Shown here piece after piece: positions 16,064-24,762 of a DNA stretch of 64,000 nt; position 1 is the first letter of the stretch; each line of letters begins with the position of its first letter. A program made the translations under genes and the position numbers. Source of the stretch: Microlunatus elymi (GTDB lineage: Bacteria; Actinomycetota; Actinomycetes; Propionibacteriales; Propionibacteriaceae); NCBI RefSeq assembly GCF_007362775.1, contig NZ_CP041692.1, forward strand, positions 3,906,001 through 3,970,000, in the 5' to 3' direction. The notes beneath the pieces are model-generated. The model did no database searches and was not told where the DNA came from. It worked only from the letters and a program-made list of their open reading frames with translations.

Positions 16064-16715
16064 TCATCCGGGTTGATCGGGTCAGCGTGGAGATCAACTC
16101 GACGAACCGATCGCCGTCGCTGACCGGCCAGGAGTGCGGTGCGTCCGGCATGATCAACAACTCCGCACCGCTGCGGTCCGCCAGGTCGGCCGCGTACGGC
16201 AGCGGGCTGATCCGGTCGGCGTCACCGTGCACGATCGTGACCGGCTGCCGCGCCTGCGGCAATTCCCGCTCCAGTGGGTAGTCGATCGCCGACCGCAGTC
16301 CGCGGTAGATGCCGGACAGACCGGCGCGGACCCAGTCCTGAGACTGCGTGCGGAGCCTCGGCGAATCGGGGTGCTGTTCGCCGCCGAGCCAGGCCGCCAG
16401 CATTGCCGGCACGCTGCGTCGCTGCGGGTCGATGGTGGGGCTGATCAACAACAGCCGGCCGACGTCCGCACCGGCTCGTACCGCCGCGACCGCACCCTGG
16501 GTGCCCACCGACATGCCGACCAGCATGTCGGCGGGGCCGTACTGCCACGTCTGGTCGGCGATTCGGCGACCGTAGGAATCAAGATCACTGCCGGCCGCCG
16601 GCCAGCCCAGCGGCGGGCACAAGGCAACGCTGTGTCCAGCCGATCTCAACGCGTCGGCGGCGGGTTGCAGGTAACGCCGGACGGCCAGTCCGGGCACCAT
16701 GATCACGCGGGCCAT
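16041..16715 (-). CDS. alpha/beta hydrolase
   Basis: A 224-residue alpha/beta-hydrolase-fold protein. The oxyanion strand begins MARVIMVPGLAVRRY, the nucleophile elbow is VGMSVGTQG (GxSxG) near residue 70, and the C-terminal catalytic histidine is probably in MPDAPHSWPVSDGDRF. Substrate unknown. ATG at 16715 lies inside the 3' end of the upstream gene (13-bp overlap), so the two are probably co-translated; both look like esterase/thioesterase-type companions. Confidence 0.78.
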   Translation of the reverse strand: MARVIMVPGLAVRRYLQPAADALRSAGHSVALCPPLGWPAAGSDLDSYGRRIADQTWQYGPADMLVGMSVGTQGAVAAVRAGADVGRLLLISPTIDPQRRSVPAMLAAWLGGEQHPDSPRLRTQSQDWVRAGLSGIYRGLRSAIDYPLERELPQARQPVTIVHGDADRISPLPYAADLADRSGAELLIMPDAPHSWPVSDGDRFVELISTLTRSTRMISAADAE

Positions 16716-18028
16716 GGTGCCTCCGTCAGGCCCTTGATCACCCGGTCGACGGCAAGCGGCGACCACGGTCGGCGGGCGGGCGGAATCGCGTCCAGGGCGG
16801 CCCCGTAGCGAGCCAACGATCCGATGTCGTGCGGCCAGCGGTCCGGATCCACTGCCAGCATCGTCGGCTCGGCGCCGTGCTTCCTGATCACCGCTGCGAA
16901 GTCGTCGGCGGTGGCGATCCCGGGTGAGGACACCCCGTGCTGGAACGCCAGCACCAGCACCCGTCGATAGGAATCGGCCGTTTGGAGATGGCGATCCAAG
17001 GCCGCGAGCGCGTCCTGCACCGCGAAGTAGGTCCAGAACGGCACCAACGCCCGATTGGCGATCCGCCACGGGTCCGAGAGGATGAAGGACGGCACGATCA
17101 GCGTGTCGGTGCGTTCCCCACGCTCGGCGAGCCAGTCGCGGAGGATGTCGGCGACCGGATGGGCAGGCTGCTGCGGGCCGGTGTAGCCGATCTCGACCAG
17201 CGGATGATCATGGTCGTCGCACCATCGCCGGACGGCCTCGACGAATTCCGGCTCGGCACCCCACTCGGCTTCGGCGGCCTCACCGTCCGGCGGTGGCGCA
17301 TGCGGCCGGGACAGGTGCTCCCGCGGGCTCAGACCACCCAGACCGCCGGTCTGGAACCAGTGCCGTTCGTCCACCCGGGTCGACGGCCAGCGAAGTTGAT
17401 CATTGATCAGGAACACCGGCGCCCCCGGAGCGAGCCGGTCGGTCAGGAACTGCAGGTAGGCACGATGCAGCGACCGCCACTTCACCCGGAAGTACGTCAT
17501 CCGAGCCGTCATCAGCCGGTCCTGTGCGGAGTCGTGCATCTGATGCAGCACGATCTCCGGGTTCGCCCGTAGCAGGGCGGGACCCCACTGCCGGCCGAAC
17601 TCCAGTGCCTGGTCCGGGCGGTCCGGGTCGCCGAGCCGGTGCACCGGCACCAGCAGGGTCTGCGGCAGCCACGGGATCTGCATCACCGCGGCGAGATGGG
17701 CCAGCGCGCCGTTGCTCGACCCGATCATCACCGCCGGGTAGTTCCGCGGCGGGAACTCCGCCGCGAACGCCTCGGCCACGGCGCCGAGATCCACCTGATC
17801 AAGATGGTGCGGTCGCACCCCCTCGGCGCCTCCCACCCGGCGGTACAGTTCCCGCAGCGCCGGCCACGGCATCCGGCCGGCGACCCGGACAACGCGCCCC
17901 AGCCATTCCGGATTACCGAGGTTGGAGAACGGCCGGCCCCGCAACGCCGCCGCGATAGAGGCATGCATGACCGAGGCGGAGTCGAAGGAGGCAACGACCC
18001 TCTCTGGTGGCAACGGCACCCGGCGCAC
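16703..18028 (-). CDS. conserved hypothetical protein with a GSSNGA elbow
   Basis: I do not recognise this 441-residue protein. It contains VMIGSSNGALAHLAA near residue 100, resembling a hydrolase nucleophile elbow (GxSxG-like), and AFQHGVSSPGIAT near residue 350. There is no signal peptide or membrane helix. The GTG at 18028 is one base from AGGAAGG; a second in-frame GTG at 18019 has better spacing and would drop three residues. It overlaps the downstream hydrolase gene by 13 bp. The pair may act on the same unknown substrate. Confidence 0.7.
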   Translation of the reverse strand: MRRVPLPPERVVASFDSASVMHASIAAALRGRPFSNLGNPEWLGRVVRVAGRMPWPALRELYRRVGGAEGVRPHHLDQVDLGAVAEAFAAEFPPRNYPAVMIGSSNGALAHLAAVMQIPWLPQTLLVPVHRLGDPDRPDQALEFGRQWGPALLRANPEIVLHQMHDSAQDRLMTARMTYFRVKWRSLHRAYLQFLTDRLAPGAPVFLINDQLRWPSTRVDERHWFQTGGLGGLSPREHLSRPHAPPPDGEAAEAEWGAEPEFVEAVRRWCDDHDHPLVEIGYTGPQQPAHPVADILRDWLAERGERTDTLIVPSFILSDPWRIANRALVPFWTYFAVQDALAALDRHLQTADSYRRVLVLAFQHGVSSPGIATADDFAAVIRKHGAEPTMLAVDPDRWPHDIGSLARYGAALDAIPPARRPWSPLAVDRVIKGLTEAPWPA

Positions 18029-18092
18029 CCTTCCTGACCTGCTCGACAGCTCCTGCTGTTGCCCACGTACCCCGTGCCGAGTCGATCAATCC

Positions 18093-18578
18093 TCAAGCCT
18101 CGGCGCGGCGGGCGCGGATGCTCAGCGGCACGGCGATCCAAAGCACCGCGGTGCCGACGAACATGACCGCTCCCACCAGCAATCCCAGTGGATGCTGCAG
18201 CACCACCTCGAAGATCAACAACACGGCGCCGGAGAACAAGATCGCGCTGGCCACCATGCAGATGATCAAGATCCGGTTGCCGATGGTGACCAGCGTGCGC
18301 ATCGCTCCCCTCCGGAACAGCAACCGGTGCGCGCTCACCGGGGCCAGCGCCAGGATCGAGATCGCAGCGGCCAGCACCACCAGCGCAAGGTAGACGGCGG
18401 TCTCGAAGTCGCTCATCATGGAGAACCGCTGCTGGAACGGCAAGGTCAGCAGGAAGCCGGCCAGCAACTGCGTGCCGGTCTGGGTGATCCGGAGCTCCTG
18501 CTGGATGTCCCGCCAGTTCCGGTCGTAGCGTTCGGCCCCGGTCTCGTTGCGGTCCTGGCGACTGTCGCGGTCAGTCAT
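18093..18578 (-). CDS. DUF6328-family four-helix membrane protein
   Basis: A 161-residue protein beginning with ~20 polar residues, then NWRDIQQELRITQTGTQLLAGFLLTLPFQQRF, the recognisable core of the DUF6328 family. Four hydrophobic segments follow (about 58-78, 92-115 and 118-150). Function unknown. Its ATG shares a base with the stop of the upstream sugar transporter gene (TGATG), so the two are translationally coupled. Confidence 0.8.
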   Translation of the reverse strand: MTDRDSRQDRNETGAERYDRNWRDIQQELRITQTGTQLLAGFLLTLPFQQRFSMMSDFETAVYLALVVLAAAISILALAPVSAHRLLFRRGAMRTLVTIGNRILIICMVASAILFSGAVLLIFEVVLQHPLGLLVGAVMFVGTAVLWIAVPLSIRARRAEA

Positions 18579-19963
18579 CAGCTCTTCCCAGCGCTACCGG
18601 CCGGCACCCCGAGCTCCTGTTCGATCTCTTCCAGGGAACGGTTCCTGGTCTCCGGCAGCCGCCACCAGAAGTAGCCGAACGAGAGCACCCCGAAGCCGGC
18701 GTAGATCCAGAAGGTCACCGGCTTGCCCCAGGCACCGACCAGTTGCAGGAAGAAGTACGAGACCAGGAAGTTCGCGGCCCAGTTGGTCACCGTGGCCACA
18801 CTCATCGCCTTGCTGCGAACGGCCAGCGGATAGATCTCGCTGATCATCAGCCAGAAGACCGGTCCGAGTCCGATGGCGAAACCGGCCATGAAGAGCAGCA
18901 GGAAGACCAACGCGAGCCAGCCGAGGTGCTGCCAGGACGGCAGTTCGAACCACAACCCGAGCCCGACCAGGGCGACGATCGCGGCCGCGGTCCCGATCAG
19001 CAACAGCGGCCGACGGCCGACCCGGTCCATCAACAGGACAGCGATCACGGTGAAGACGACGTTGGTGATGCCGACCGACACGGCCTGCAGGACCGAGTCG
19101 CTGGCGCTCAGTCCTGTGTAGTGCAGGATCGTCGCCGAGTAGTAGATCACCGTGTTGACGCCGATCAGCTGCTGCCCGGCGGCCAAGATCAATCCGACCA
19201 CCATCAACGGTCGCAGCGGCACCCGGAACAGGTCGCGGATTCCCTTGCCTGCTTCCAGCTTCGTGGTCTGCTCGATGTCGTCGATCTCCTGATCGACCTC
19301 ATCGGCCTGACGGGTCCGGCGCAGCACCTCACGCGCCTCGTCCAGCCGCCCCTTGGACACCAGCCAGCGCGGCGACGCCGGGACCGTCAGCATCCCGAGC
19401 GCGAGCGCGAGGCCGGGTACTGCGGACAGGCCGAGCATCCACCGCCAGGTGCCGTCGACGTTCTGGAAGCCGGCCGCGACCAGGTAGGAGACCAGGATGC
19501 CGGTGGTGACCATCAGCTGGTTGAAGCTGGTCACACCACCGCGCAGCCGCGGCGGCGCCTGCTCGGAGATGTATTCCACCGACACGAAGGAGGCCGTGCC
19601 GACCGCGAGGCCGAGCACGAAGCGCGCCACCAAAAGGAAGTCGATCGATGGGGCGAACCCGGAGGCGAGCCCGCCGACCACGTACACCGATCCGGCGATG
19701 ATCTTGGTCTTCCGGCGACCGATCTTGTCCGAGGAGTAGGCCGAGATGATCGCACCGACGATGGCACCGAGGAGCAACGAGCCGACCAGCCACTGCTGCT
19801 GCAGGGTCGAGGCGTGCAGATCCTTGGTGATGTAGAGCTGCGCCCCGGAGATGATGCCGGTGTCGTAGCCGAAAAGGAAGCCGCCGATCGCTGCGATGAT
19901 CGCGATCCGGAGCAGGAATCCGGTGTTGCCCCGACGCAGTTCGGCGATGAACCCAGCTGACAT
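18578..19963 (-). CDS. MFS sugar porter (sugar/H+ symporter family)
   Basis: A 461-residue, 12-helix transporter of the major facilitator superfamily sugar-porter branch. Signatures present: GGFLFGYDTGIISGA in TM1, DKIGRRKTKI between TM2 and TM3, PASPRWLVSKGR after TM6, GQQLIGVNTVIYYSATI in TM7 and PETRNRSLEEIEQEL after TM12. The PESPR and PETKG signatures are near-canonical. Predicted proton-coupled monosaccharide uptake. ATG at 19963 follows GAGGAGG. Divergent from a second MFS gene with 94 bp between them. Confidence 0.92.
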   Translation of the reverse strand: MSAGFIAELRRGNTGFLLRIAIIAAIGGFLFGYDTGIISGAQLYITKDLHASTLQQQWLVGSLLLGAIVGAIISAYSSDKIGRRKTKIIAGSVYVVGGLASGFAPSIDFLLVARFVLGLAVGTASFVSVEYISEQAPPRLRGGVTSFNQLMVTTGILVSYLVAAGFQNVDGTWRWMLGLSAVPGLALALGMLTVPASPRWLVSKGRLDEAREVLRRTRQADEVDQEIDDIEQTTKLEAGKGIRDLFRVPLRPLMVVGLILAAGQQLIGVNTVIYYSATILHYTGLSASDSVLQAVSVGITNVVFTVIAVLLMDRVGRRPLLLIGTAAAIVALVGLGLWFELPSWQHLGWLALVFLLLFMAGFAIGLGPVFWLMISEIYPLAVRSKAMSVATVTNWAANFLVSYFFLQLVGAWGKPVTFWIYAGFGVLSFGYFWWRLPETRNRSLEEIEQELGVPAGSAGKS

Positions 19964-20023
19964 GATGACCTCCTCACGGCTGTCTGCCGAAGACCTCGTA
20001 CCCGATCGGCGCGCGGTCAAAAT

Positions 20024-20048
20024 GGGTATCGACCCCTCGGCTGGGTAC
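20024..20048 (+). promoter_or_regulatory. possible SigB-type promoter for the second MFS gene
   Basis: GGGTAC (20043-20048) lies nine bases before the ATG, with GGGT (20024-20027) 15 bp upstream acting as a loose GNNT -35. A second GGGTAT starts at 20024. The divergent gene shares this 94-bp space. Confidence 0.3.
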
Positions 20049-20057
20049 CCGGTGGGC

Positions 20058-21524
20058 ATGAGTGAGCGTGCGTCGGGAACGGTCATCAGCACGAAGATCC
20101 CTGCCCGGTTGGACCGGTTGCCGTGGTCCCGCTTCCACCGACGGGTGCTGGTCGGGCTCGGCACGGTGTGGATCCTGGACGGTCTCGAGGTCACCATGGT
20201 CGGCTCGGTGGCCGCCCGGCTGACCGAGAAGGACAGTGGGCTGGGACTGACCCCGGGACAAGTCGGCGTTGCTGCCGCGATCTACATCGTCGGTGCCTGC
20301 ATCGGTGCGCTGTTCTTCGGCCAGTTGACGGACCGATTCGGCCGCAAGAAGCTCTTCATGATCACTCTCGGTCTTTACATCGTGGCCACGGTTGCGACCG
20401 CATTCTCCTTCTCTGCCTGGTATTTCTATCTCGCCCGGTTCTTCACCGGCGCCGGTATCGGCGGCGAGTACGCGGCCATCAACTCCGCGATCGACGAGCT
20501 GATCCCGGCTCGGGTCCGCGGCCGGGTCGACCTGCTCATCAACGGCTCGTACTGGTTCGGCGCGGCCGCCGGTTCGGGCCTGGTGGTCTTCCTGCTGTCG
20601 CCGATCTTGTCTCCGATGATCGGCTGGCGGTTGGCGTTCGGGATCGGCGCCGTGCTGGCGGTGTTGATCTTGCTGGTCCGCCGGCACGTGCCGGAGAGTC
20701 CACGCTGGCTGTTCATCCACGGGCGCGAGGAAGAGGCGGAGAAGATCGTCCGCCAGGTCGAGCAGGAGGTCTCCGAGCTGACCGAGGAGCAGCTTTCCGA
20801 ACCGGAGCAGGAGATCCGCGTCCGGCAGCGGGACAAGATCTCCTTCGTCGAGATCGCCAAGGTGGCGTTCACGAAGTACCCGAAGCGAGCCCTGCTCGGG
20901 ATTGCGCTGTTCGTCGGCCAGGCCTTCATCTACAACGGTGTCACGTTCAACCTGGGCACGCTGTTCAGCGGCTTCTTCGGTACGCCGTCGGCGCTGGTGC
21001 CGATCTTCCTGGTGATCTACGCCCTCGGCAACTTCCTCGGCCCGTTGCTGCTGGGGCGGCTCTTCGACACCGTCGGCCGGCGGACCATGATCACCATCGC
21101 CTATCTCGGCTCAGCGGTGCTGACGCTGCCGCTGACCGCAATCTTCTACTTCCAGTGGGGCGGCGAGGCGGCCTTCATCATCGCCGTCTGCGCCACCTTC
21201 TTCCTGGCCTCGTCGGGTGCCAGCGCTGCTTACCTGACGGTGAGCGAGATCTTCCCGATGGAGACTCGGGCGCTGGCGATCGCGTTCTTCTACGCGATCG
21301 GCACCGGGTTGGGTGGTGTCGTCGGGCCGCTGATGTTCGGCTCGCTGATCGGCACCGGTGACCGTGGTCCGGTGGCGATCGGCTTCCTGATCGCGGCCGG
21401 CGTGATGGCCATCGGCGGACTGGCCGAGATCGTCCTCGGGGTGAACGCGGAGCAGACGTCGCTGGAGGACATCGCCAAGCCGTTGACGGCCGAGGACGCC
21501 GACGATGATCATCAGTTGGACTGA
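20058..21524 (+). CDS. MFS transporter
   Basis: A 488-residue major facilitator. The conserved loop TDRFGRKKLFMI follows TM2; PESPRWLFIHGREEEAEKIV follows TM6 and leads into a long charged cytoplasmic loop (residues ~230-270) rich in glutamate. RLFDTVGRRTM is the second loop signature and MFGSLIGTGDR is near the C-terminus. It belongs to the sugar/metabolite-H+ symporter group, but lacks the GQQ.GvN motif seen in its divergent neighbour, so its substrate probably differs. The 3' end overlaps the convergent DUF2188 gene by 13 bp. Confidence 0.88.
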   Translation: MSERASGTVISTKIPARLDRLPWSRFHRRVLVGLGTVWILDGLEVTMVGSVAARLTEKDSGLGLTPGQVGVAAAIYIVGACIGALFFGQLTDRFGRKKLFMITLGLYIVATVATAFSFSAWYFYLARFFTGAGIGGEYAAINSAIDELIPARVRGRVDLLINGSYWFGAAAGSGLVVFLLSPILSPMIGWRLAFGIGAVLAVLILLVRRHVPESPRWLFIHGREEEAEKIVRQVEQEVSELTEEQLSEPEQEIRVRQRDKISFVEIAKVAFTKYPKRALLGIALFVGQAFIYNGVTFNLGTLFSGFFGTPSALVPIFLVIYALGNFLGPLLLGRLFDTVGRRTMITIAYLGSAVLTLPLTAIFYFQWGGEAAFIIAVCATFFLASSGASAAYLTVSEIFPMETRALAIAFFYAIGTGLGGVVGPLMFGSLIGTGDRGPVAIGFLIAAGVMAIGGLAEIVLGVNAEQTSLEDIAKPLTAEDADDDHQLD

Positions 21525-21775
21525 TCGTCGTCCTGGTCCGGGTCCTGATCCTCGTGCGGGCGTCGCGGGAAGGGACGGTCGCGATAGCTGGAGATGGAGT
21601 GGATCTCGCCGTCCAGGGTGTGAACCAACACCTCCGACGGTGCGTTGGCCTCGGCCCGCTGCCGGGCGGTCAGCGTGGCCTGGTCCTGGGTGTCGTGTTC
21701 GCTGTCGAGACGGCCGTCGCGCAGCACCCGCCACCGACCCTCGTACGGCACGACGTCGAAAATCATCCCCGGCAT
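21512..21775 (-). CDS. DUF2188 domain protein
   Basis: An 87-residue soluble protein. The segment DVVPYEGRWRVLRDGRLDSEHDTQDQATLTARQRAEANAPSEVLVHTLDGEIHS matches the DUF2188 pattern (w.V...g......t...A...Ar.......el.vh..dG.i). The C-terminus is an acidic DQDPDQDDDQ tail. GGAGGTAAC precedes the ATG. Function unknown; family members are often stress-induced. Confidence 0.82.
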   Translation of the reverse strand: MPGMIFDVVPYEGRWRVLRDGRLDSEHDTQDQATLTARQRAEANAPSEVLVHTLDGEIHSISSYRDRPFPRRPHEDQDPDQDDDQSN

Positions 21776-21875
21776 CGTTGTTACCTCCTGCCTTCGGGTT
21801 CGCCTTGTATGGCCGCAGATTCTGTGCCCGGGCCTCGTACGGGCTAAACCTCAGCGTTGGGGGCAGAGTGGGGAC

Positions 21876-23813
21876 ATGCCCGACTTCGTAGCGCCCCAGG
21901 TCGACGTGCCCGCACTCACCGAAGTCCTCGACGGTCCACACGCCGAGATCCGCGACCTGTGCCGGCGGAAACTGATCGAACACGCCGGGCTGCTGGACGA
22001 CGCGCAGCGGCTGGATCGCGACGGCTATCGCGAGCGGGTGCTCCAGACCCTGCTCCAGCTCACCGACGCCGGAGCGACCACGTTGGGTTTCCCGAAGCGG
22101 TACGGCGGTGGGGGTGACCTCGGCGCCGCGATCGCGGCCTTCGAGACGATGGCGTTCGGTGACCTTTCACTGTTGGTCAAGATCGGCGTCCAGTTCGGAC
22201 TGTTCGGCGGCGCCATCCTGCAACTCGGCACCGAGCGGCGTCATGATCGCTATCTCGCCGACGTCGTGGCCGGGCGGCTGCTGGGCTGCTTTGCGATGAC
22301 CGAACAGGGCCACGGCTCCGACGTGCAGGGTCTGCAAACCGTCGCCCGCTACGACCCGGGCCGCGAGCAGTTCATCATCGATACGCCGGTCGACTCCGCA
22401 CACAAGGAATTCATCGGCGGCGCCGCGGCGCACGCCCGGATGGCGGTCGTCTTCGCCCAACTCGAGGTCGGTGGCGCAGGCCACGGCGTGCATGCACTGC
22501 TGGTGGATCTGCGCGACCGGAACGGGCGGCTGCTTCCCGGCATCCGGATCGTCGACGACCGACAGAAGATCGGACTGAACGGCGTCGACAACGGCAGGAT
22601 CTGGTTCGATCGGGTCACGGTGGACCGGGAGAACCTGCTCGACCGCTACGCCTCGGTCTCCGCGGACGGGGTCTACTCGTCGCCGATCGAGAGTCCCGAT
22701 CGGCGCTTCTTCACCATGCTCGGCACCCTCGTCCAGGGCCGGGTCAGTGTCGCCGGTGCGAGCGTCAACGCCGCCAAGGTGGCATTGACGATCGCCATCC
22801 GGTACGCCGATCGGCGCCGCCAGTTCACCGGCCCGAACGGCACCGAGGAGTTGCTGCTCGACTACGGCATGCATCAGCGCCGGCTGCTGCCCCGGCTTGC
22901 CCGCACCTACGGTCTGCACTTCGCGCAGGAACAGCTGGTCGCCGAGTACGACGACGTCTTCACCCACCCGGACACGGCCGATCCGAAACGTCGCCGGGCG
23001 CTCGAGGCTCGGGCTGCCGGCACCAAGGCGCTCGGCTCCTGGCTGGCCACCGACACCATCCAGGCCTGCCGTGAGGCGTGCGGCGGTGCCGGTTACCTGT
23101 CGGAGAACAGGTTCGACGCACTACGCGCCGACACCGACGTGTTCACCACCTTCGAGGGTGACAACCACGTCTTGTTGCAGCTGGTGGCGAAGGGGCTGCT
23201 GACGAACTACGCCAGCGAATTCAACGATCTTGATCAACTCGGGATGGTCCGCTTCGTCGCCGGTCATGCGGTCGAGACGGTGATCGAGCGGACCGCCGCG
23301 CATTCGCTGATGGAGCGGGTGCGGGATCTGCTACCGGCGGGCGAGGATCGCGGCGACGCACGGACGGGGCTGCTCGATCCGAGCTATCATTCGGCGATGT
23401 TCCGCTGGCGCGAGGAGCATCGGATCGACGGACTGGCCCGGCGACTGAAGCGGGGCGCCGAGGACGGGATGAACGCAGCAGAGTTGTTCAGCCGGTGCCA
23501 GCAGCACGCCGTCGAGGCAGCGGTCGCGCATGTCGAACGTCAGGTGTTGGAGGCGTACGAGCAGAAGCTGGCATCGCTGCCCGATGGCGCCAACAAGACG
23601 GCGTTGTGTCAACTACGCGACCTGTTCGCGCTGTCCGTGATCGAGGCCGATCGCGGTTGGTGGATGGAGCACGGGCGGCTGTCCAGCCAGCGAGCCAAGG
23701 CGATCACCCGCGAAGTCGATGAGCTGCTGCGCAAGACAAGGCCGCTGGCCGTCCAGCTCGTCGACGCTTTCGGCGTACCGGAGGAAGCCGTCCACGCCGC
23801 CTTCCTCCACTGA
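21876..23813 (+). CDS. acyl-CoA oxidase/dehydrogenase family flavoprotein
   Basis: A 645-residue FAD enzyme resembling peroxisomal-type acyl-CoA oxidases more than 380-residue acyl-CoA dehydrogenases. CFAMTEQGHGSDVQGLQT near residue 140 is the flavin/substrate signature; RRRQFTGPNGTEELLLDYGMHQRRLLP is the middle-to-C domain link; ACGGAGYLSENRFDALRADTDVFTTFEGDNHVLLQLVAKGLL around residues 408-450 includes the catalytic glutamate. The C-terminal ~150 residues form the extra helical ACOX domain. Predicted first step of fatty-acid beta-oxidation; oxidase versus dehydrogenase chemistry is not decidable here. Confidence 0.88.
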   Translation: MPDFVAPQVDVPALTEVLDGPHAEIRDLCRRKLIEHAGLLDDAQRLDRDGYRERVLQTLLQLTDAGATTLGFPKRYGGGGDLGAAIAAFETMAFGDLSLLVKIGVQFGLFGGAILQLGTERRHDRYLADVVAGRLLGCFAMTEQGHGSDVQGLQTVARYDPGREQFIIDTPVDSAHKEFIGGAAAHARMAVVFAQLEVGGAGHGVHALLVDLRDRNGRLLPGIRIVDDRQKIGLNGVDNGRIWFDRVTVDRENLLDRYASVSADGVYSSPIESPDRRFFTMLGTLVQGRVSVAGASVNAAKVALTIAIRYADRRRQFTGPNGTEELLLDYGMHQRRLLPRLARTYGLHFAQEQLVAEYDDVFTHPDTADPKRRRALEARAAGTKALGSWLATDTIQACREACGGAGYLSENRFDALRADTDVFTTFEGDNHVLLQLVAKGLLTNYASEFNDLDQLGMVRFVAGHAVETVIERTAAHSLMERVRDLLPAGEDRGDARTGLLDPSYHSAMFRWREEHRIDGLARRLKRGAEDGMNAAELFSRCQQHAVEAAVAHVERQVLEAYEQKLASLPDGANKTALCQLRDLFALSVIEADRGWWMEHGRLSSQRAKAITREVDELLRKTRPLAVQLVDAFGVPEEAVHAAFLH

Positions 23814-23829
23814 GGCGGACCTGTTCTGC

Positions 23830-24255
23830 TCAGACGTTGAAGCCGAGGGCGCGGAGCTGTTCGCGGCCGTCCTCGGTGATCCGCTCCAGGCCCCACGGCG
23901 GCATCCAGACCCAGTTGATGGTCGCCTTCTCCACCAGGCCTTCCAGGGCGGACGCGGTCTGGTCCTCCAGCACGTCGGTCAGCGGGCAGGCGGCGGTGGT
24001 CAGGGTCATGTCGATGGTGACCGACTGGTCCTCCTCGACGTGCACGCCGTAGATCAGACCAAGATCAACAACGTTGACGCCGAGCTCGGGATCGACCACG
24101 TCCTTCATCGCCTCGGTGACGTCCTCGACACTGACCGGGGTCGCGCCGGCCGGCGCACCGGTGCCCGGCAGGGCGTCGCGCACCAGATCGGACGGACGAG
24201 CCTCGGCGTCGTCTTCCTTCGTGCTGAAGACGTCCTGGGTCGTGCCTTCGGTCAT
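23830..24255 (-). CDS. sufT: SufT / MIP18 (DUF59) Fe-S assembly factor
   Basis: A 141-residue protein whose DUF59 core VTEAMKDVVDPELGVNVVDLGLIYGV starts near residue 46 (DPE.g.nvvdLGli) and contains TLTTAACPLTDVLEDQ with the conserved cysteine. The first 40 residues are an acidic, poorly conserved extension. It helps maturation of Fe-S proteins. Last gene of the suf operon, two bases after sufU. Confidence 0.93.
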   Translation of the reverse strand: MTEGTTQDVFSTKEDDAEARPSDLVRDALPGTGAPAGATPVSVEDVTEAMKDVVDPELGVNVVDLGLIYGVHVEEDQSVTIDMTLTTAACPLTDVLEDQTASALEGLVEKATINWVWMPPWGLERITEDGREQLRALGFNV

Positions 24256-24257
24256 GA

Positions 24258-24740
24258 TCAACTCACCTTCTCGTCGGTCGTCTTCTCGCGCAGGGCCTTC
24301 TCGCTTTGGGCCCGGATCACGGCATCCTTGAACGCCGACCAGCCCAGCAACGCACACTTCACCCGGGCCGGGAACTTCGCCACCCCGAGGAACGCGATGC
24401 CGTCCTCCAGGTCGTCCTCGTTCGGCTCGATGTTGCCCTGGCTCTGCATCATCTCCAGGAATTCGTCGTGCAGCGCAAGGGTTTGATCGACGGTCTTGTC
24501 GCGGACCAGCCCGGCCATCACCGAGGTGGACGCCTGCGAGATCGAGCAGCCGACCCCGCTGTAGGACACATCGCCGATGGTGTCGCCGTCCAGGTGGACG
24601 CGCAGGGTCACCTCGTCACCGCAACTCGGGTTCACGTGATGCACCTCGGCCTCGTACGGGTCCCGCAGTCCGCTGAAATGCTTGGCCCGGTAGTGATCCA
24701 GGATGATCTCCTGGTACATCTCCTCGACGTCCATGCTCAC
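24258..24740 (-). CDS. sufU: SufU zinc-dependent sulfurtransferase
   Basis: Accepts persulfide sulfur from SufS in the SUF system. In the 160-residue protein the three zinc/sulfur cysteines are Cys40 (NPSCGDEV, with Asp42), Cys65 (GVGCSISQAS) and Cys129 (VKCALLGW). The SufU-specific insert near residues 100-120 is present, distinguishing it from IscU. A GTG at 24740 and an ATG two codons later are both possible starts. It sits 22 bp downstream of sufS. Confidence 0.94.
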   Translation of the reverse strand: MSMDVEEMYQEIILDHYRAKHFSGLRDPYEAEVHHVNPSCGDEVTLRVHLDGDTIGDVSYSGVGCSISQASTSVMAGLVRDKTVDQTLALHDEFLEMMQSQGNIEPNEDDLEDGIAFLGVAKFPARVKCALLGWSAFKDAVIRAQSEKALREKTTDEKVS

Positions 24741-24762
24741 GTCCGCGCGACCTTCCCTACTG

